64,000 nt of DNA, from the NCBI RefSeq assembly GCF_026241105.1, contig NZ_JAPFFT010000020.1:26664-90663 (forward strand). The letters run 5' to 3'. How positions within the stretch are numbered: the first letter of the stretch is position 1; each line of letters begins with the position of its first letter. Source of the DNA: Arthrobacter rhizophilus. GTDB taxonomy: Bacteria > Actinomycetota > Actinomycetes > Actinomycetales > Micrococcaceae. Below are positions 41,374-50,200 of this stretch, piece by piece. The translations under genes were made by a program, and so were the position numbers. The notes beneath the pieces are model-generated. The model saw only the letters and a list, made by a program, of their open reading frames with translations, made no database searches and had not been told where the DNA came from.

Positions 41374-42606
41374 TTAGATCGACTCCAAAATCGAGACGTA
41401 ATTCGCGATGCCCACGCCACCCATGTTCTGCACGGCACCGCGGCGGGCGTTGGGCAGTTGCATGGCGCCCGCAGTGCCCGTGAGCTGCATGGCCGCGATG
41501 ACGTGTTGGGACACACCGGTGGCACCGACGGGGTGGCCCTTGGCCTTGAGCCCGCCGGACACGTTGACGGGCAGCTTGCCGTCCTTGTAGACCCAGCCTT
41601 CCTGCACCGCGCGGGAGCCTTCGCCCCTCGGCGTCAGTCCCATGGACTCGTACATGAGGAGTTCGGCGATCGTGAAGCAGTCGTGCACTTCAGCGAAGTC
41701 CAGTCCTTCGATCCCGATGCCTGCCATCCCCAGTGCGCGCTCCCAGGACACGCGGGTGGCGGCGAACTCGGTGGGGTCGCGGCGCTCTGCAGGGAAGAAG
41801 CCGTTCGCATGCCCGAAGCCCGCCAGCCGCACCGGTTCAGTAGCAGCGCCCGACGCCGGGCCAACGGAAAGCACGACGGCGGCAGCGCCGTCGGACACGG
41901 GGGAGCAGTCCGTGCGGCGGAGCGGTTCGGCAACCATGGGGTTCTTCTCGGAAACCGTCCGGCAGAACTCTTCACCAAAGTCCCTGTGCATCTGCGCGTA
42001 AGGGTTGTCCATGCCGTTGTGGTGATTCTTGGCTGCGATGGAGCCGAGGACGTCACCTAGGCCTCGGGCAAAACCAGAGCCTTCGATGCCAGAACCACGA
42101 ATGCCCGCGCCGTAGCGCTTCTCGTAGTGCTTGGCTACCTCGGCGAACAGCCCCGTGAAGCCAGTGGTGGAGGCCTTGCCTGCCATCTCGTAGGACGCGC
42201 CAAGGAGTGCGGCACCGACAACGTCGGCCCCGGCGTCGGTCATCTTCTCGGCGCCGATCACCAGGACGTTGCGGGCGGTCCCGGCCAGCACGGATTTCAC
42301 GCCCTGTTGGAATGCCGCGGAACCGGAGGCGCAGGCGTTCTCCGTTCGTGTGGCCGGCACGTTGGCCAGGTCTTGGGACAGCTGCAGGGCGAGTGAGGAC
42401 GTAAAGCCCAGGGGCTGCATGCCCGAGTTGAACTGGCCGAGGTAGATTTCATCGATATCCCGTGGCTCAAGGCCCGAGTTCTGGATGGCCTCCGCGGACA
42501 CCTGGACGATCAGGGATTCCAGCGTCTGGTCCGTGAGTTTGCCGAACTTGCTGTGCCCCCAGCCGGTGAGGAGGACGTCTTTGCCGAACTGGTTTTGCAG
42601 GCTCAT
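41374..42606 (-). CDS. Thiolase-family acetyl-CoA acyltransferase
   Basis: 410 residues. The reactive cysteine is C92 in [12 protein letters not shown]; the second-half motifs are [16 protein letters not shown] and [17 protein letters not shown]. The last motif of classical thiolases (CGGGG with a second Cys) is replaced by [10 protein letters not shown], as in the SCP-x/lipid-transfer-like thiolase branch. With the two CoA-transferase subunits upstream it would activate a 3-oxo acid and split it to acetyl-CoA plus an acyl-CoA (acetoacetate or 3-oxoadipate are the usual cases). Its start overlaps the stop of the B subunit (ATGA). Confidence 0.85.
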   Translation of the reverse strand: MSLQNQFGKDVLLTGWGHSKFGKLTDQTLESLIVQVSAEAIQNSGLEPRDIDEIYLGQFNSGMQPLGFTSSLALQLSQDLANVPATRTENACASGSAAFQQGVKSVLAGTARNVLVIGAEKMTDAGADVVGAALLGASYEMAGKASTTGFTGLFAEVAKHYEKRYGAGIRGSGIEGSGFARGLGDVLGSIAAKNHHNGMDNPYAQMHRDFGEEFCRTVSEKNPMVAEPLRRTDCSPVSDGAAAVVLSVGPASGAATEPVRLAGFGHANGFFPAERRDPTEFAATRVSWERALGMAGIGIEGLDFAEVHDCFTIAELLMYESMGLTPRGEGSRAVQEGWVYKDGKLPVNVSGGLKAKGHPVGATGVSQHVIAAMQLTGTAGAMQLPNARRGAVQNMGGVGIANYVSILESI

Positions 42607-43283
42607 GCGGTGGCTCCTTCGAGAGCGGATTCTTCCAATGCGACATCGAATGACGCCTCAGTTTTTTCACGAAGCTCTTCGACGGTGACCCCGGGCGCGA
42701 GGCGGGTCAGCGTGAGATGCCGCCCGCCGTCGTCGTTCTTGTGGAGATCGAACACTGCAAGGTCGCTGACAATGCGGTCCACTACCTGGAGGCCAGTCAG
42801 TGGCAGGGTGCACGCCCGGACGATCTTGGCGCTCCCGTCCTTGGCATTGTGTTCGGTGAGGATCACCACGCGCGGTGTTCCCGCCACCAGGTCCATGGCG
42901 CCGCCCATGCCCTTGACCATCTTTCCCGGAATGGTCCAGTTGGCGAGGTCGCCGTCGCCTGAAACCTGCATGGCGCCGAGGATGGCAACCTTGACATGTC
43001 CGCCGCGGATCATGCCGAAGGACGTTGCAGAGTCGAAGATGCTGCCGCCGGGCAGGACCGTGACGGTCTGCTTGCCCGCGTTGATGAGGTCGGCGTCTTC
43101 CTCGCCTTCATAGGGAAAGGGTCCCATGCCGAGCAGCCCGTTTTCGCTTTGCAGCACAACCCGCACGCCGTCTGGCAAGTTGTTGGCTACAAGGGTGGGG
43201 ATGCCGATACCAAGATTGACGTAGTCGCCGTCATTGAGTTCCTGGGCCGCAATGGCGGCCATTTCGTCGCGGGTCCATGCCAT
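42603..43283 (-). CDS. 3-oxoacid CoA-transferase, subunit B
   Basis: 226 residues. The catalytic glutamate that forms the acyl-glutamate thioester is E47 in [12 protein letters not shown], the family signature. [18 protein letters not shown] precedes it and [20 protein letters not shown] follows. Works as a heterodimer with the A subunit encoded 26 bases upstream; transfers CoA from succinyl- or acetyl-CoA to a 3-oxo acid (acetoacetate, 3-oxoadipate or similar). Sequence alone does not settle the substrate. Confidence 0.92.
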   Translation of the reverse strand: MAWTRDEMAAIAAQELNDGDYVNLGIGIPTLVANNLPDGVRVVLQSENGLLGMGPFPYEGEEDADLINAGKQTVTVLPGGSIFDSATSFGMIRGGHVKVAILGAMQVSGDGDLANWTIPGKMVKGMGGAMDLVAGTPRVVILTEHNAKDGSAKIVRACTLPLTGLQVVDRIVSDLAVFDLHKNDDGGRHLTLTRLAPGVTVEELREKTEASFDVALEESALEGATA

Positions 43284-43309
43284 GGTGATACTCCTTCGCT
43301 AGTGGGTGC

Positions 43310-44050
43310 TTAGACGGCCAGGGCTTCAGTGCGGGACCGGACTGTACTAGAAAGCCGCGGGCGCACTGTGCGCTGCTCAATGTCCTTGGTGCGGTTGCTC
43401 GCCTGGACCAGCCGCTGGACGTAGACGCCGGGCGTCACGATGTGGTTGGGGTCCAACTCGCCCGGCTGCAAGATCACCTCGGCCTCTGCGATGGTCACGA
43501 TTCCCGCCGTCGCCACCACAGGGTTGAAGTTCCGGGCTGTGTAGCGGTAGATCAGGTTGCCGTCGGTGTCCGCGGTGTGCGCGTGGACCAGCGCGACGTC
43601 GGCGACGATCCCGCGCTCGCGGACGTACGTGACGCCGTCGAACTCTTCGAGCGGCTTGCCTTCGGCAACCAAAGTTCCGACGCCGGTCCGCGTGTAGAAC
43701 GCGGGGATGCCGGCACCGCCGGCGCGAAGCCGCTCGGCGAGGGTGCCCTGGGGAGCGAACTCGACCTCGAGTTGGCCGGAGAGGTACTGCTCGGCGAAGA
43801 GTTTGTTCTCACCCACATACGAGGCGATGACCTTGCGGACCTGGCCGGCTTCGATGAGAACGCCAAGCCCTTTGCCGTCAATGCCCATGTTGTTGGAAAC
43901 CACTGTCAGGTCTTTGACGCCCGAATCGCGGACGGCGTCGATCAGGTCCGCGGGGATGCCGCTGAGCCCGAAGCCGCCGACGGCGAGGGTCTGGCCGTCG
44001 CGCAGGACGTCCTGCAGCGCCTCGCCGGCGCTGTGTTGGATTTTGGCCAT
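43310..44050 (-). CDS. 3-oxoacid CoA-transferase, subunit A
   Basis: 246 residues. N-terminal signature GQTLAVGGFGLSGIPADLID, then LTVVSNNMGIDGKGLGVLIE, EFAPQGTLAERLRAGGAGIP-AFYTRTGVGT and DGNLIYRYTARNFNPVVATA. First gene of the leftward operon A-B-thiolase. Its promoter region faces the IclR gene across two identical-type palindromes, so the IclR protein probably governs it. Confidence 0.92.
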   Translation of the reverse strand: MAKIQHSAGEALQDVLRDGQTLAVGGFGLSGIPADLIDAVRDSGVKDLTVVSNNMGIDGKGLGVLIEAGQVRKVIASYVGENKLFAEQYLSGQLEVEFAPQGTLAERLRAGGAGIPAFYTRTGVGTLVAEGKPLEEFDGVTYVRERGIVADVALVHAHTADTDGNLIYRYTARNFNPVVATAGIVTIAEAEVILQPGELDPNHIVTPGVYVQRLVQASNRTKDIEQRTVRPRLSSTVRSRTEALAV

Positions 44051-44104
44051 GGCATGTCCTCGTCGTTGAGTCGGTCGTTTTGTAGGAGGGCCGCTTCGTC
44101 GCGA

Positions 44105-44250
44105 TCCACTTTGTGGACAACCGTCTGGGCAAGTCGTCTGAGAAACGAGCTTAGGTTGGTCTTGTGCGGAGGGTCAACGGTGCTTCAGCCTCGAAAAAGG
44201 CTGATTTTGCATAGTGTGGACGCTAGTCTTGGAAGTGTCCACATTGTGGA
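44105..44250. promoter_or_regulatory. Paired palindromic operators between the CoA-transferase operon and the IclR gene
   Basis: Two 13-bp palindromes, TCCACTTTGTGGA (44105-44117) and TCCACATTGTGGA (44238-44250), have perfect 5-bp arms and differ at one central base. A half-site GTGTGGAC lies at ~44214-44221. One palindrome is near each divergent gene, the arrangement expected for an IclR-family autoregulator that also controls the catabolic operon. Confidence 0.75.
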
Positions 44251-44266
44251 GGAATTCTCTAGAAAG

Positions 44267-45064
44267 GTGCGTGGTTTGAGCGATCAGCCGCAAAACAAGC
44301 CGGTGCAAGGTGCCCAGGTGGTGGGCCGCGTTGCCGCACTCCTGAGGCTCGTGGGGCGCAAACCGGAGGGCATGTCCATCGCTGGCCTGGTCCGAGAGTC
44401 GGGACTGACGCGCCCGACGGTGCACCGCTTGCTTGCCTCCCTCGCCGCCGAAGGCCTGCTGGACCACGATCAGCGGACTGGAATTTGGATCCTGGGCCCG
44501 GAGATTTTCCTGTTGGGGTCCGTGGCGGCGGCCCGGTTCCCGTTTGAGGACCTCGCCCGGCCCAGCCTGCGCCACCTGGCCGAGGAGAGCGGGGAGAGCT
44601 CCTTCTATTCCATCCGGCGCGGTCACGAAACCGTGTGCGTGCTCCGCGAGGAAGGCAGCTTTCCCGTGCGCTCCTTCGTGTTGCACGAGGGCGTCAGGTT
44701 CCCCCTCGGCGTGGCGTCGGCCGGGACCGCCATCATGGCCTTCCTTCCGGAGGAGGAACAGGAACTCGTTCTGTCCAACTGGGAACGGCATGCAGGAGAA
44801 TTCGCCGCCGGCCATACCGAGAGTGTGGTGCGCCGGAACCTGGAACAGACCCGGTTGGCCGGGTACTCGGTGAATCCCGGTTTGGTTCTCGAGGGCAGTT
44901 GGGGGATGGCGGCCGCCGTTTTCGACCAACTCGGCAGGCCCATCGGGGCGTTGTCCCTCACCGGCATCGAGCCGCGATTCCGCCCCGAGAGGCAGGAATT
45001 CCTGGGCAAACTGCTCATGGAAGAAGCCCACAGGATGAGCGCGGCAAGAACCGACCACCTTTGA
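44267..45064 (+). CDS. IclR-family regulator of the CoA-transferase/thiolase operon
   Basis: 265 residues if started at GTG 44267 (MRGLSDQPQNKPVQGAQ). TTG 44276 is possible; an earlier in-frame GTG at 44246 lies inside the operator and is unlikely. The winged HTH is VVGRVAALLRLVGRKPEGMS ... LTRPTVHRLLASLAAEGLLD, and the effector domain has ESSFYSIRRGHETVCVLREE, FPLGVASAGTAIMAFLPEEE and GYSVNPGLVLEGSWGMAAAV. Divergent from the A-subunit gene with paired palindromes between, so local regulation is likely; the inducer is probably the pathway substrate. Confidence 0.88.
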   Translation: MRGLSDQPQNKPVQGAQVVGRVAALLRLVGRKPEGMSIAGLVRESGLTRPTVHRLLASLAAEGLLDHDQRTGIWILGPEIFLLGSVAAARFPFEDLARPSLRHLAEESGESSFYSIRRGHETVCVLREEGSFPVRSFVLHEGVRFPLGVASAGTAIMAFLPEEEQELVLSNWERHAGEFAAGHTESVVRRNLEQTRLAGYSVNPGLVLEGSWGMAAAVFDQLGRPIGALSLTGIEPRFRPERQEFLGKLLMEEAHRMSAARTDHL

Positions 45065-45120
45065 GCCGCAACTGGGGCACCCAAGCCGAGATCCGGCGTC
45101 GGGGGCTTCCATAAGTGGTC
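45054..45120. repeat. Intergenic repeat, ACCACCTTTG family (copy 1)
   Basis: Starts ACCACCTTTGAGCC inside the last codons of the IclR gene and ends TTCCATAAGTGGTC, enclosing CCGAGATCCGGCGTCGGG. A second copy at 47445-47510 shares ACCACCTTTG at the left, CGAG-TTCCGGCGTCGGG in the middle and AAGGTGGTC at the right. The ends are inverse to one another, so each can form a hairpin. Confidence 0.7.
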
Positions 45121-45275
45121 AGTTCTTGAGGGCACCCAAATTTAGTTTTGAAACCCACCCATCCCTGCAGCCCACACCTCCGAATAGCTGGCATAAGGAC
45201 TTAGCCGCAAAGGTGAAGTGCTTTCACGCCGGATCAACCGGCACCGAATGTCAGTCCGTTTGAAGGAGAAATGTC

Positions 45276-45947
45276 ATGCTTTCTACAAAGCGCACGTCTT
45301 TTGCGATCGTCGGCCTCGCCGCTACCGCCCTGTTGGGCCTCACTGCTTGTGGCGGCTCCGCTTCCACGGCGAGCCCGTCGTCGGCCGCTCCGAGCTCCTC
45401 GTCCACCATGAAGTCGACCCCCTCCGCTTCGGCAAGCGCCGCGATGGACCCGACCAAAGACCTAGTCGGCCCGGGCTGTGCAGGCTACGCTTCCCAGGTT
45501 CCCAGCGGTGCAGGTTCCGTTGCCGGCATGGCTCTCGACCCCGTAGCCGTGGCCGCTTCCAACAACCCGTTGCTCAAGACCCTCACGGCCGCTGTGTCCG
45601 GCAAGCTGAACCCCAAGGTGAACCTGGTGGACACGCTTAACGGCAGCCAGTTCACTGTCTTCGCTCCTGTGGACAGCGCGTTTGCCAAGATCCCCGCCGC
45701 CACGATCGAGACCCTCAAGACCGACGACGCTCTCCTGAGCAAGATCCTGACCTACCACGTAGTCCCCGGCCAGCTGACCCCGGACCAGATCGTGGGCACC
45801 CACAAGACGGTTGAAGGCGGCTCGGTGACCGTCACCGGCACCAAGGATGCCCTCAAGGTTGACGGAGGATCCGCCGTGATTTGCGGTGGCGTCCACACCG
45901 CCAACGCCACGGTGTACCTGGTTGATAGCGTGCTGATGCCGAAGTAA
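45276..45947 (+). CDS. Fasciclin (FAS1) domain lipoprotein
   Basis: 223 residues from ATG 45276, GAAGGAG upstream. Lipoprotein signal with LLGLTAC (Cys25), then a Ser/Ala-rich wall-spanning linker, then one FAS1 domain: [46 protein letters not shown] and [20 protein letters not shown]. It resembles mycobacterial MPT70/83-type proteins, which are surface-exposed and thought to mediate adhesion. Monocistronic, closed by a UUCG terminator. Confidence 0.92.
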   Translation: MLSTKRTSFAIVGLAATALLGLTACGGSASTASPSSAAPSSSSTMKSTPSASASAAMDPTKDLVGPGCAGYASQVPSGAGSVAGMALDPVAVAASNNPLLKTLTAAVSGKLNPKVNLVDTLNGSQFTVFAPVDSAFAKIPAATIETLKTDDALLSKILTYHVVPGQLTPDQIVGTHKTVEGGSVTVTGTKDALKVDGGSAVICGGVHTANATVYLVDSVLMPK

Positions 45948-45960
45948 ACCTGCCCGGATT

Positions 45961-45990
45961 GTGCCCCTTAGGATTCGTCCTAGGGGGCAC
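45961..45990 (+). terminator. Terminator after the fasciclin gene
   Basis: GTGCCCCTTAGGA (45961-45973), TTCG tetraloop, TCCTAGGGGGCAC (45978-45990); one mismatch in a 13-bp stem, followed by GATCTTT. Confidence 0.85.
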
Positions 45991-46019
45991 GATCTTTGCA
46001 CCAAATTCGAGGGGGATTA

Positions 46020-47426
46020 GTGAAGCCGGCACTTGTGTGGTTCCGGGACGATCTGCGCGTCGCTGACAACCCGGCGCTGCGGGCGGCAGCCGACGACGGC
46101 GCCGCCGTCGCGATCTACGTCTTCGACGAGGAATCGCCGGGCATCAGGCCGCTGGGAGGCGCTTCCCGCTGGTGGCTGCACCATTCGCTGCTCGCCCTTC
46201 GCGAGGACCTCGCCGCCCTGGGTGTCCCGCTCTTGCTGCGCCGCGGACCCGCAGCGGAAATCATCAAGGAAACCGCGACGGCGATCGGTTCCGGTGCGCT
46301 GTACTGGAACCGCCGCTACGGCGAAGCAGAGCGAACGCTCGACGCCGGCCTCAAGGCTTGGGCACACGAGTCCGGGATGCACGCGGAGAGTTTCCAGGCC
46401 TCCTTGCTGCACGAACCGTGGGCCGTCACCACTAAACAAGGCGGACCCTTCAAGGTATTCAAGCCTTTCTGGCGGACAGTGTCAGGGTTGGATTTCCGCG
46501 AGCCGTTGGACGCTCCGGAGCCAGGCCGCGGTTTTTCCGGCCGGCTACCGGAGCGGGAGGAACTGGACTATTGGGGATTGTTGCCGCGGAACCCCGATTG
46601 GTCTGCAGGATTGTCTGAAGCCTGGCAGCCGGGTTCGGCCCAAGCGCACGAGTTCCTCGATGACTTCGTGGAAGACGGGCTGGCGGACTATTCGGTGAAT
46701 CGCGACCGTCCGGACCTGCCGGGCAGCAGCAGGTTGTCACCGTTCCTGCGCTGGGGCCAACTCAGCCCGTTCGAGGTGTGGCATGCCCAGCAGCGCCGGC
46801 GTCGGGAAATCGGCGACGCTGCGGCTGTCTTCGCCTCGGAACTTGGGTGGCGTGAATTCTGCTGGCACCAATACTTCCACCACCCGGACCTGGCAACCGC
46901 CAACCTGCGGACGCGGTTCGACCACTACCCGTGGGCGTGGCCCGCCTCCCAGGGCTCCGCCGGCCGGAGCCTCGAAGACGGCGGCGCCGGCCAGGACGCT
47001 GCCGACCTCCTGCGCGCATGGCAGGAAGGCCGCACCGGCTTCCCCTTGGTGGACGCCGGACAGCGGCAATTGTGGCACACGGGGTGGATGCACAACCGCG
47101 TTCGGATGGTTTCCGCGAGCCTTCTGGTGAAGAACTTTGGCATCCATTGGCAACTGGGCGAGCAATGGTTTTGGGACACGTTAGTGGATGCCGATCCTGC
47201 CTCGAATCCCGCGAACTGGCAGTGGGTTGCCGGTTCGGGCGCGGATGCCTCGCCGTTCTTCAGGATCTTCAATCCGGAGACCCAGGCCGCGAAATTCGAT
47301 CCCCAAGGTGGCTACGTTCGCCAGTGGATCCCGGAGTTGGGCACCCCGGCCTATCCAGGGCCTGTGGTGGACCTCAAAGCCTCGCGCCAGGAGGCACTGG
47401 ATGCCTACAGCACCCTCGCTCGTTGA
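46020..47426 (+). CDS. phr: Deoxyribodipyrimidine photolyase (cryptochrome/photolyase family)
   Basis: Light-driven repair of cyclobutane pyrimidine dimers with FADH-. 468 residues from GTG 46020, directly after GAGGGGG. The N-terminal antenna domain starts ALVWFRDDLRVADNPALRAA. The FAD-binding domain is complete: SSRLSPFLRWGQLSPFEVWH, ASELGWREFCWHQYFHHPDL, LWHTGWMHNRVRMVSASLLV and NPANWQWVAGSGADASPFFR-IFNP. Length and motifs match class I CPD photolyases of E. coli PhrB type. Confidence 0.94.
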   Translation: MKPALVWFRDDLRVADNPALRAAADDGAAVAIYVFDEESPGIRPLGGASRWWLHHSLLALREDLAALGVPLLLRRGPAAEIIKETATAIGSGALYWNRRYGEAERTLDAGLKAWAHESGMHAESFQASLLHEPWAVTTKQGGPFKVFKPFWRTVSGLDFREPLDAPEPGRGFSGRLPEREELDYWGLLPRNPDWSAGLSEAWQPGSAQAHEFLDDFVEDGLADYSVNRDRPDLPGSSRLSPFLRWGQLSPFEVWHAQQRRRREIGDAAAVFASELGWREFCWHQYFHHPDLATANLRTRFDHYPWAWPASQGSAGRSLEDGGAGQDAADLLRAWQEGRTGFPLVDAGQRQLWHTGWMHNRVRMVSASLLVKNFGIHWQLGEQWFWDTLVDADPASNPANWQWVAGSGADASPFFRIFNPETQAAKFDPQGGYVRQWIPELGTPAYPGPVVDLKASRQEALDAYSTLAR

Positions 47427-47444
47427 GGCTGGCCACCACTAGCT

Positions 47445-47510
47445 ACCACCTTTGCGCCCGAACATCCGAGCAAAACCCGAGTTCCGGCGTCGGGCGTTCC
47501 CAAAGGTGGT
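47445..47510. repeat. Intergenic repeat, ACCACCTTTG family (copy 2)
   Basis: ACCACCTTTGCGCCCGAAC at the left and GGGCGTTCCCAAAGGTGGT at the right form an imperfect inverted repeat; the interior CCGAGTTCCGGCGTCGGG is shared with copy 1 at 45054-45120. The two copies flank the fasciclin-photolyase pair. Confidence 0.75.
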
Positions 47511-47556
47511 CCGGAGTTGAGGGTGGCAGCTGGAGTCCTCTAGAAATTAGTAGGAA

Positions 47557-47569
47557 GTCCGAGTATATT
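47557..47569 (+). promoter_or_regulatory. Shared motif GTCCGAGTATATT upstream of mmsA
   Basis: GTCCGAGTATATT lies 86 bases upstream of the mmsA start. The same 13-mer with one change (GTCCTAGTATATT, read on the minus strand from 54448 to 54436) occurs upstream of the acyl-CoA synthetase-MarR operon. It probably combines a -10 box (TATATT or TAGTAT) with a MarR operator. Confidence 0.55.
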
Positions 47570-47654
47570 CGGGATCAAAGACGTCCCGGAGCACAGTTGG
47601 ACATGTGCCTTCGAGGCCGATGGCGAGCATTCCCCATATGCAAAGGAGCATTCC

Positions 47655-49154
47655 ATGGTGCGCGAACTTTCCCACTACATTGACGGCCAGAGGATCGACG
47701 GGACCTCCGGACGGTTCAGCGATGTCTACGATCCTTGCACGGGCGAAGTTCAGGCAAAGCTTCCCTTGGCCAGCGCTGATGAGGTCAGGAACGCGATCGC
47801 CAACGCGGAGAAAGGCCAGCTCGAATGGGCTGCCATGAACCCGCAACGCCGCGGCCGGATCCTGCTGAAGTTCGTGGACTTGGTCAACGAACACATGGAC
47901 GAGCTCGCTACGCTTCTCTCTTCTGAGCACGGCAAGACCTTCCCCGATGCCAAGGGCGACATCCAGCGTGGCATCGAGGTGGTGGAGTTCGCCGCCGGTG
48001 CGCCGCACCTCCTCAAGGGTGAATTCTCGGACAACGCCGGAACCGGGATTGACGTCCATTCCCTCCGCCAACCGCTCGGCGTCGTCGCGGGCATCACGCC
48101 CTTCAACTTCCCGGCCATGATTCCGCTCTGGAAGTCCGGCCCCGCCCTGGCGGCCGGCAACGCCTTCATCCTCAAGCCTTCGGAGCGCGACCCCTCGGTG
48201 CCACTGCGCCTGGCCGAGCTCTTCACCGAGGCCGGATTGCCGAACGGCGTCTTCAACGTCATCAACGGCGACAAGGAAGCGGTGGACGCCCTCCTCGAGG
48301 ACCCGCGGGTGAAGGCCATCGGCTTTGTCGGATCCACGCCGATAGCCCAGTACATTTACGCTACGGCGGCGGCCCACGGCAAGCGCGCCCAGTGCTTCGG
48401 CGGGGCCAAGAACCACATGGTGATCATGCCCGACGCCGATCTGGACATGGCCGCGGACGCCCTCATCGGCGCAGGCTTCGGCTCGGCCGGTGAGCGTTGC
48501 ATGGCCATTTCCGTTGCAGTGCCGGTTGGACAGGAAACCGCGGATCAGCTCGTCTCCAAGTTGCAGGACCGCATCAAGGGCCTGAAGGTGGGCCCGAGCC
48601 TGGCCAAGGATTCGGACTTCGGCCCGGTAGTGGCCGCCTCGGCGAAGGAGCGGATCGAGGGCTACATCCAGGCCGGCGTCGACCAAGGCGCCACGCTTGT
48701 CACGGATGGGCGCGGCCTCACAGTCGAAGGGTACCCGCAAGGTTTCTGGGTTGGCCCGACCCTCTTCGACAACGTCACTAAGGACATGTCCATCTACAAG
48801 GAGGAGATCTTCGGCCCAGTCCTGAGCGTCCTCCGCGCGTCCGACTACGAAGAAGCGCTGCGGCTCTGCTCCGAGCACGAGTTCGGCAACGGCGTCGCGA
48901 TCTTCACCCGCGACGGCGACGCCGCACGTGACTTCGCCAGCCGCGTCGAAGTGGGCATGGTGGGCATCAACGTCCCCATTCCCGTTCCGATTGCCTACTA
49001 CACCTTCGGCGGTTGGAAGGCATCCGGCTTTGGCGACCTCAACCAGCACGGCGCGGACGCCTTCCGCTTCTACACCAAGACCAAGACGGTCACCACCCGT
49101 TGGCCCTCCGGCATCCGCCAGGGCGCCAGCTTCGTGATGCCGGCCGGCAGCTAG
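47655..49154 (+). CDS. mmsA: Methylmalonate-semialdehyde dehydrogenase (CoA-acylating)
   Basis: Last dehydrogenase of valine degradation: methylmalonate semialdehyde + CoA + NAD+ to propionyl-CoA + CO2 + NADH. 499 residues, ATG 47655. ALDH-fold motifs: GVVAGITPFNFPAMIPLWKS, KPSERDPSVPLRLAELF, GFVGSTPIAQYIYATAAAHG, and the nucleophile C282 in GSAGERCMAISVAV. FGGAKNHMVIMPDADLD is specific to the MMSDH branch. Its TAG overlaps the GTG of the next gene by one base. First gene of a four-gene valine operon. Confidence 0.95.
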   Translation: MVRELSHYIDGQRIDGTSGRFSDVYDPCTGEVQAKLPLASADEVRNAIANAEKGQLEWAAMNPQRRGRILLKFVDLVNEHMDELATLLSSEHGKTFPDAKGDIQRGIEVVEFAAGAPHLLKGEFSDNAGTGIDVHSLRQPLGVVAGITPFNFPAMIPLWKSGPALAAGNAFILKPSERDPSVPLRLAELFTEAGLPNGVFNVINGDKEAVDALLEDPRVKAIGFVGSTPIAQYIYATAAAHGKRAQCFGGAKNHMVIMPDADLDMAADALIGAGFGSAGERCMAISVAVPVGQETADQLVSKLQDRIKGLKVGPSLAKDSDFGPVVAASAKERIEGYIQAGVDQGATLVTDGRGLTVEGYPQGFWVGPTLFDNVTKDMSIYKEEIFGPVLSVLRASDYEEALRLCSEHEFGNGVAIFTRDGDAARDFASRVEVGMVGINVPIPVPIAYYTFGGWKASGFGDLNQHGADAFRFYTKTKTVTTRWPSGIRQGASFVMPAGS

Positions 49155-50200
49155 TGGCGGAGGTTCTGTTCGAGAAGCGGGGCCACCTCGGCGTCGTTAC
49201 CTTGAACCGTCCCCAGGCCGTCAACGCCCTCACGGCCGGGATGGTTCACGCCATGTTGGAGCAACTCACCGCATGCGCGGCCGACGACGCCATCAAGACG
49301 GTTTTGGTGCACGGCGCCGGAGACCGCGGGTTGTGCGCGGGTGGAGACATCGTGGCGATCTACGACGACATGCTGCGCCACGGGGACCAGACCGCGGACT
49401 TCTGGGCTGCGGAGTACCGCTTGAACTCTCTCATTGCCCGGTACCCGAAGCCCTACGTGGCCTTCATGGACGGGCTGGTCCTCGGAGGCGGCGTCGGGAT
49501 CTCCGCCCACGGCTCCGTCCGTGTGGTCACCGAGCGGACCCGTACCGGCATGCCGGAAACCACTATCGGTTTTGTGCCCGACGTCGGCGGGACCCTTCTG
49601 CTGTCCCGCTCGCCGGGAGAGTCAGGCACCCACGCAGCGCTCACGGGTGCCCACTTGAGCGGGGCCGATGCCCTGTTCCTGGGGCTCGCGGACCATTTCG
49701 TGCAGTCCGAGAGCCTGCCCGCGCTGGCGGAAGCGCTGGAAAGCTCGACGGCGGAGGCCGCCGTCGAGCGCTTTGTGCAGGAGCCGCCAGCCTCGGCACT
49801 GTCTGGCCAGAGTGACTGGATCGACGCCGCCTATGCCTCGGACGACGCCGAGGAAATCGTTGGCAGGCTGCGCGCGGCCGGAGGGGAAGCCGCTGAGGCC
49901 GCGGACACGATCGAGGCGAAGTCGCCCACAGCCGTGAAAGTCACCCTGGAATCGTTGCGACGCGTCCGGGAACTCTCGCTGGAGGAGGCCTTGGAACAGG
50001 AATACCGCGTCGGTATGCGGTGCCTGATCGGGCCGGATTTCCGGGAGGGGATTCGCGCCCAGGTGGTGGACAAGGACCGCAACCCACAATGGAAGCCGGC
50101 TTCCCTGGCCGAGGTGTCGCAGTCCGCCGTCGACGGCTTCTTCGCGCCACTCGGCGACCGTGAACTCAAACTTCATTCAAAGGAGTCCCGCCATGTCTGA
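49154..50200 (+). CDS. 3-hydroxyisobutyryl-CoA hydrolase (crotonase superfamily)
   Basis: Releases 3-hydroxyisobutyrate from its CoA ester in valine breakdown. 348 residues starting at GTG 49154, as expected for HIBCH-like proteins and ~90 longer than ordinary enoyl-CoA hydratases. Crotonase motifs LNRPQAVNALTAGMVHAMLE, GLCAGGDIVAIYDDMLRHGD and GLVLGGGVGISAHGSVRVVT are followed by ETTIGFVPDVGGTLLLSR, and the long HIBCH-type C-terminus ends in SLEEALEQEYRVGMRCL-type sequence. It overlaps mmsB by eight bases. Annotation as plain enoyl-CoA hydratase is the alternative. Confidence 0.88.
   Translation: MAEVLFEKRGHLGVVTLNRPQAVNALTAGMVHAMLEQLTACAADDAIKTVLVHGAGDRGLCAGGDIVAIYDDMLRHGDQTADFWAAEYRLNSLIARYPKPYVAFMDGLVLGGGVGISAHGSVRVVTERTRTGMPETTIGFVPDVGGTLLLSRSPGESGTHAALTGAHLSGADALFLGLADHFVQSESLPALAEALESSTAEAAVERFVQEPPASALSGQSDWIDAAYASDDAEEIVGRLRAAGGEAAEAADTIEAKSPTAVKVTLESLRRVRELSLEEALEQEYRVGMRCLIGPDFREGIRAQVVDKDRNPQWKPASLAEVSQSAVDGFFAPLGDRELKLHSKESRHV

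Noticed and set aside
43442..44266. Upstream in-frame extension of the IclR gene through the CoA-transferase region
   Set aside because: It runs antisense through a conserved CoA-transferase gene and through the operator; family length fits the GTG at 44267.
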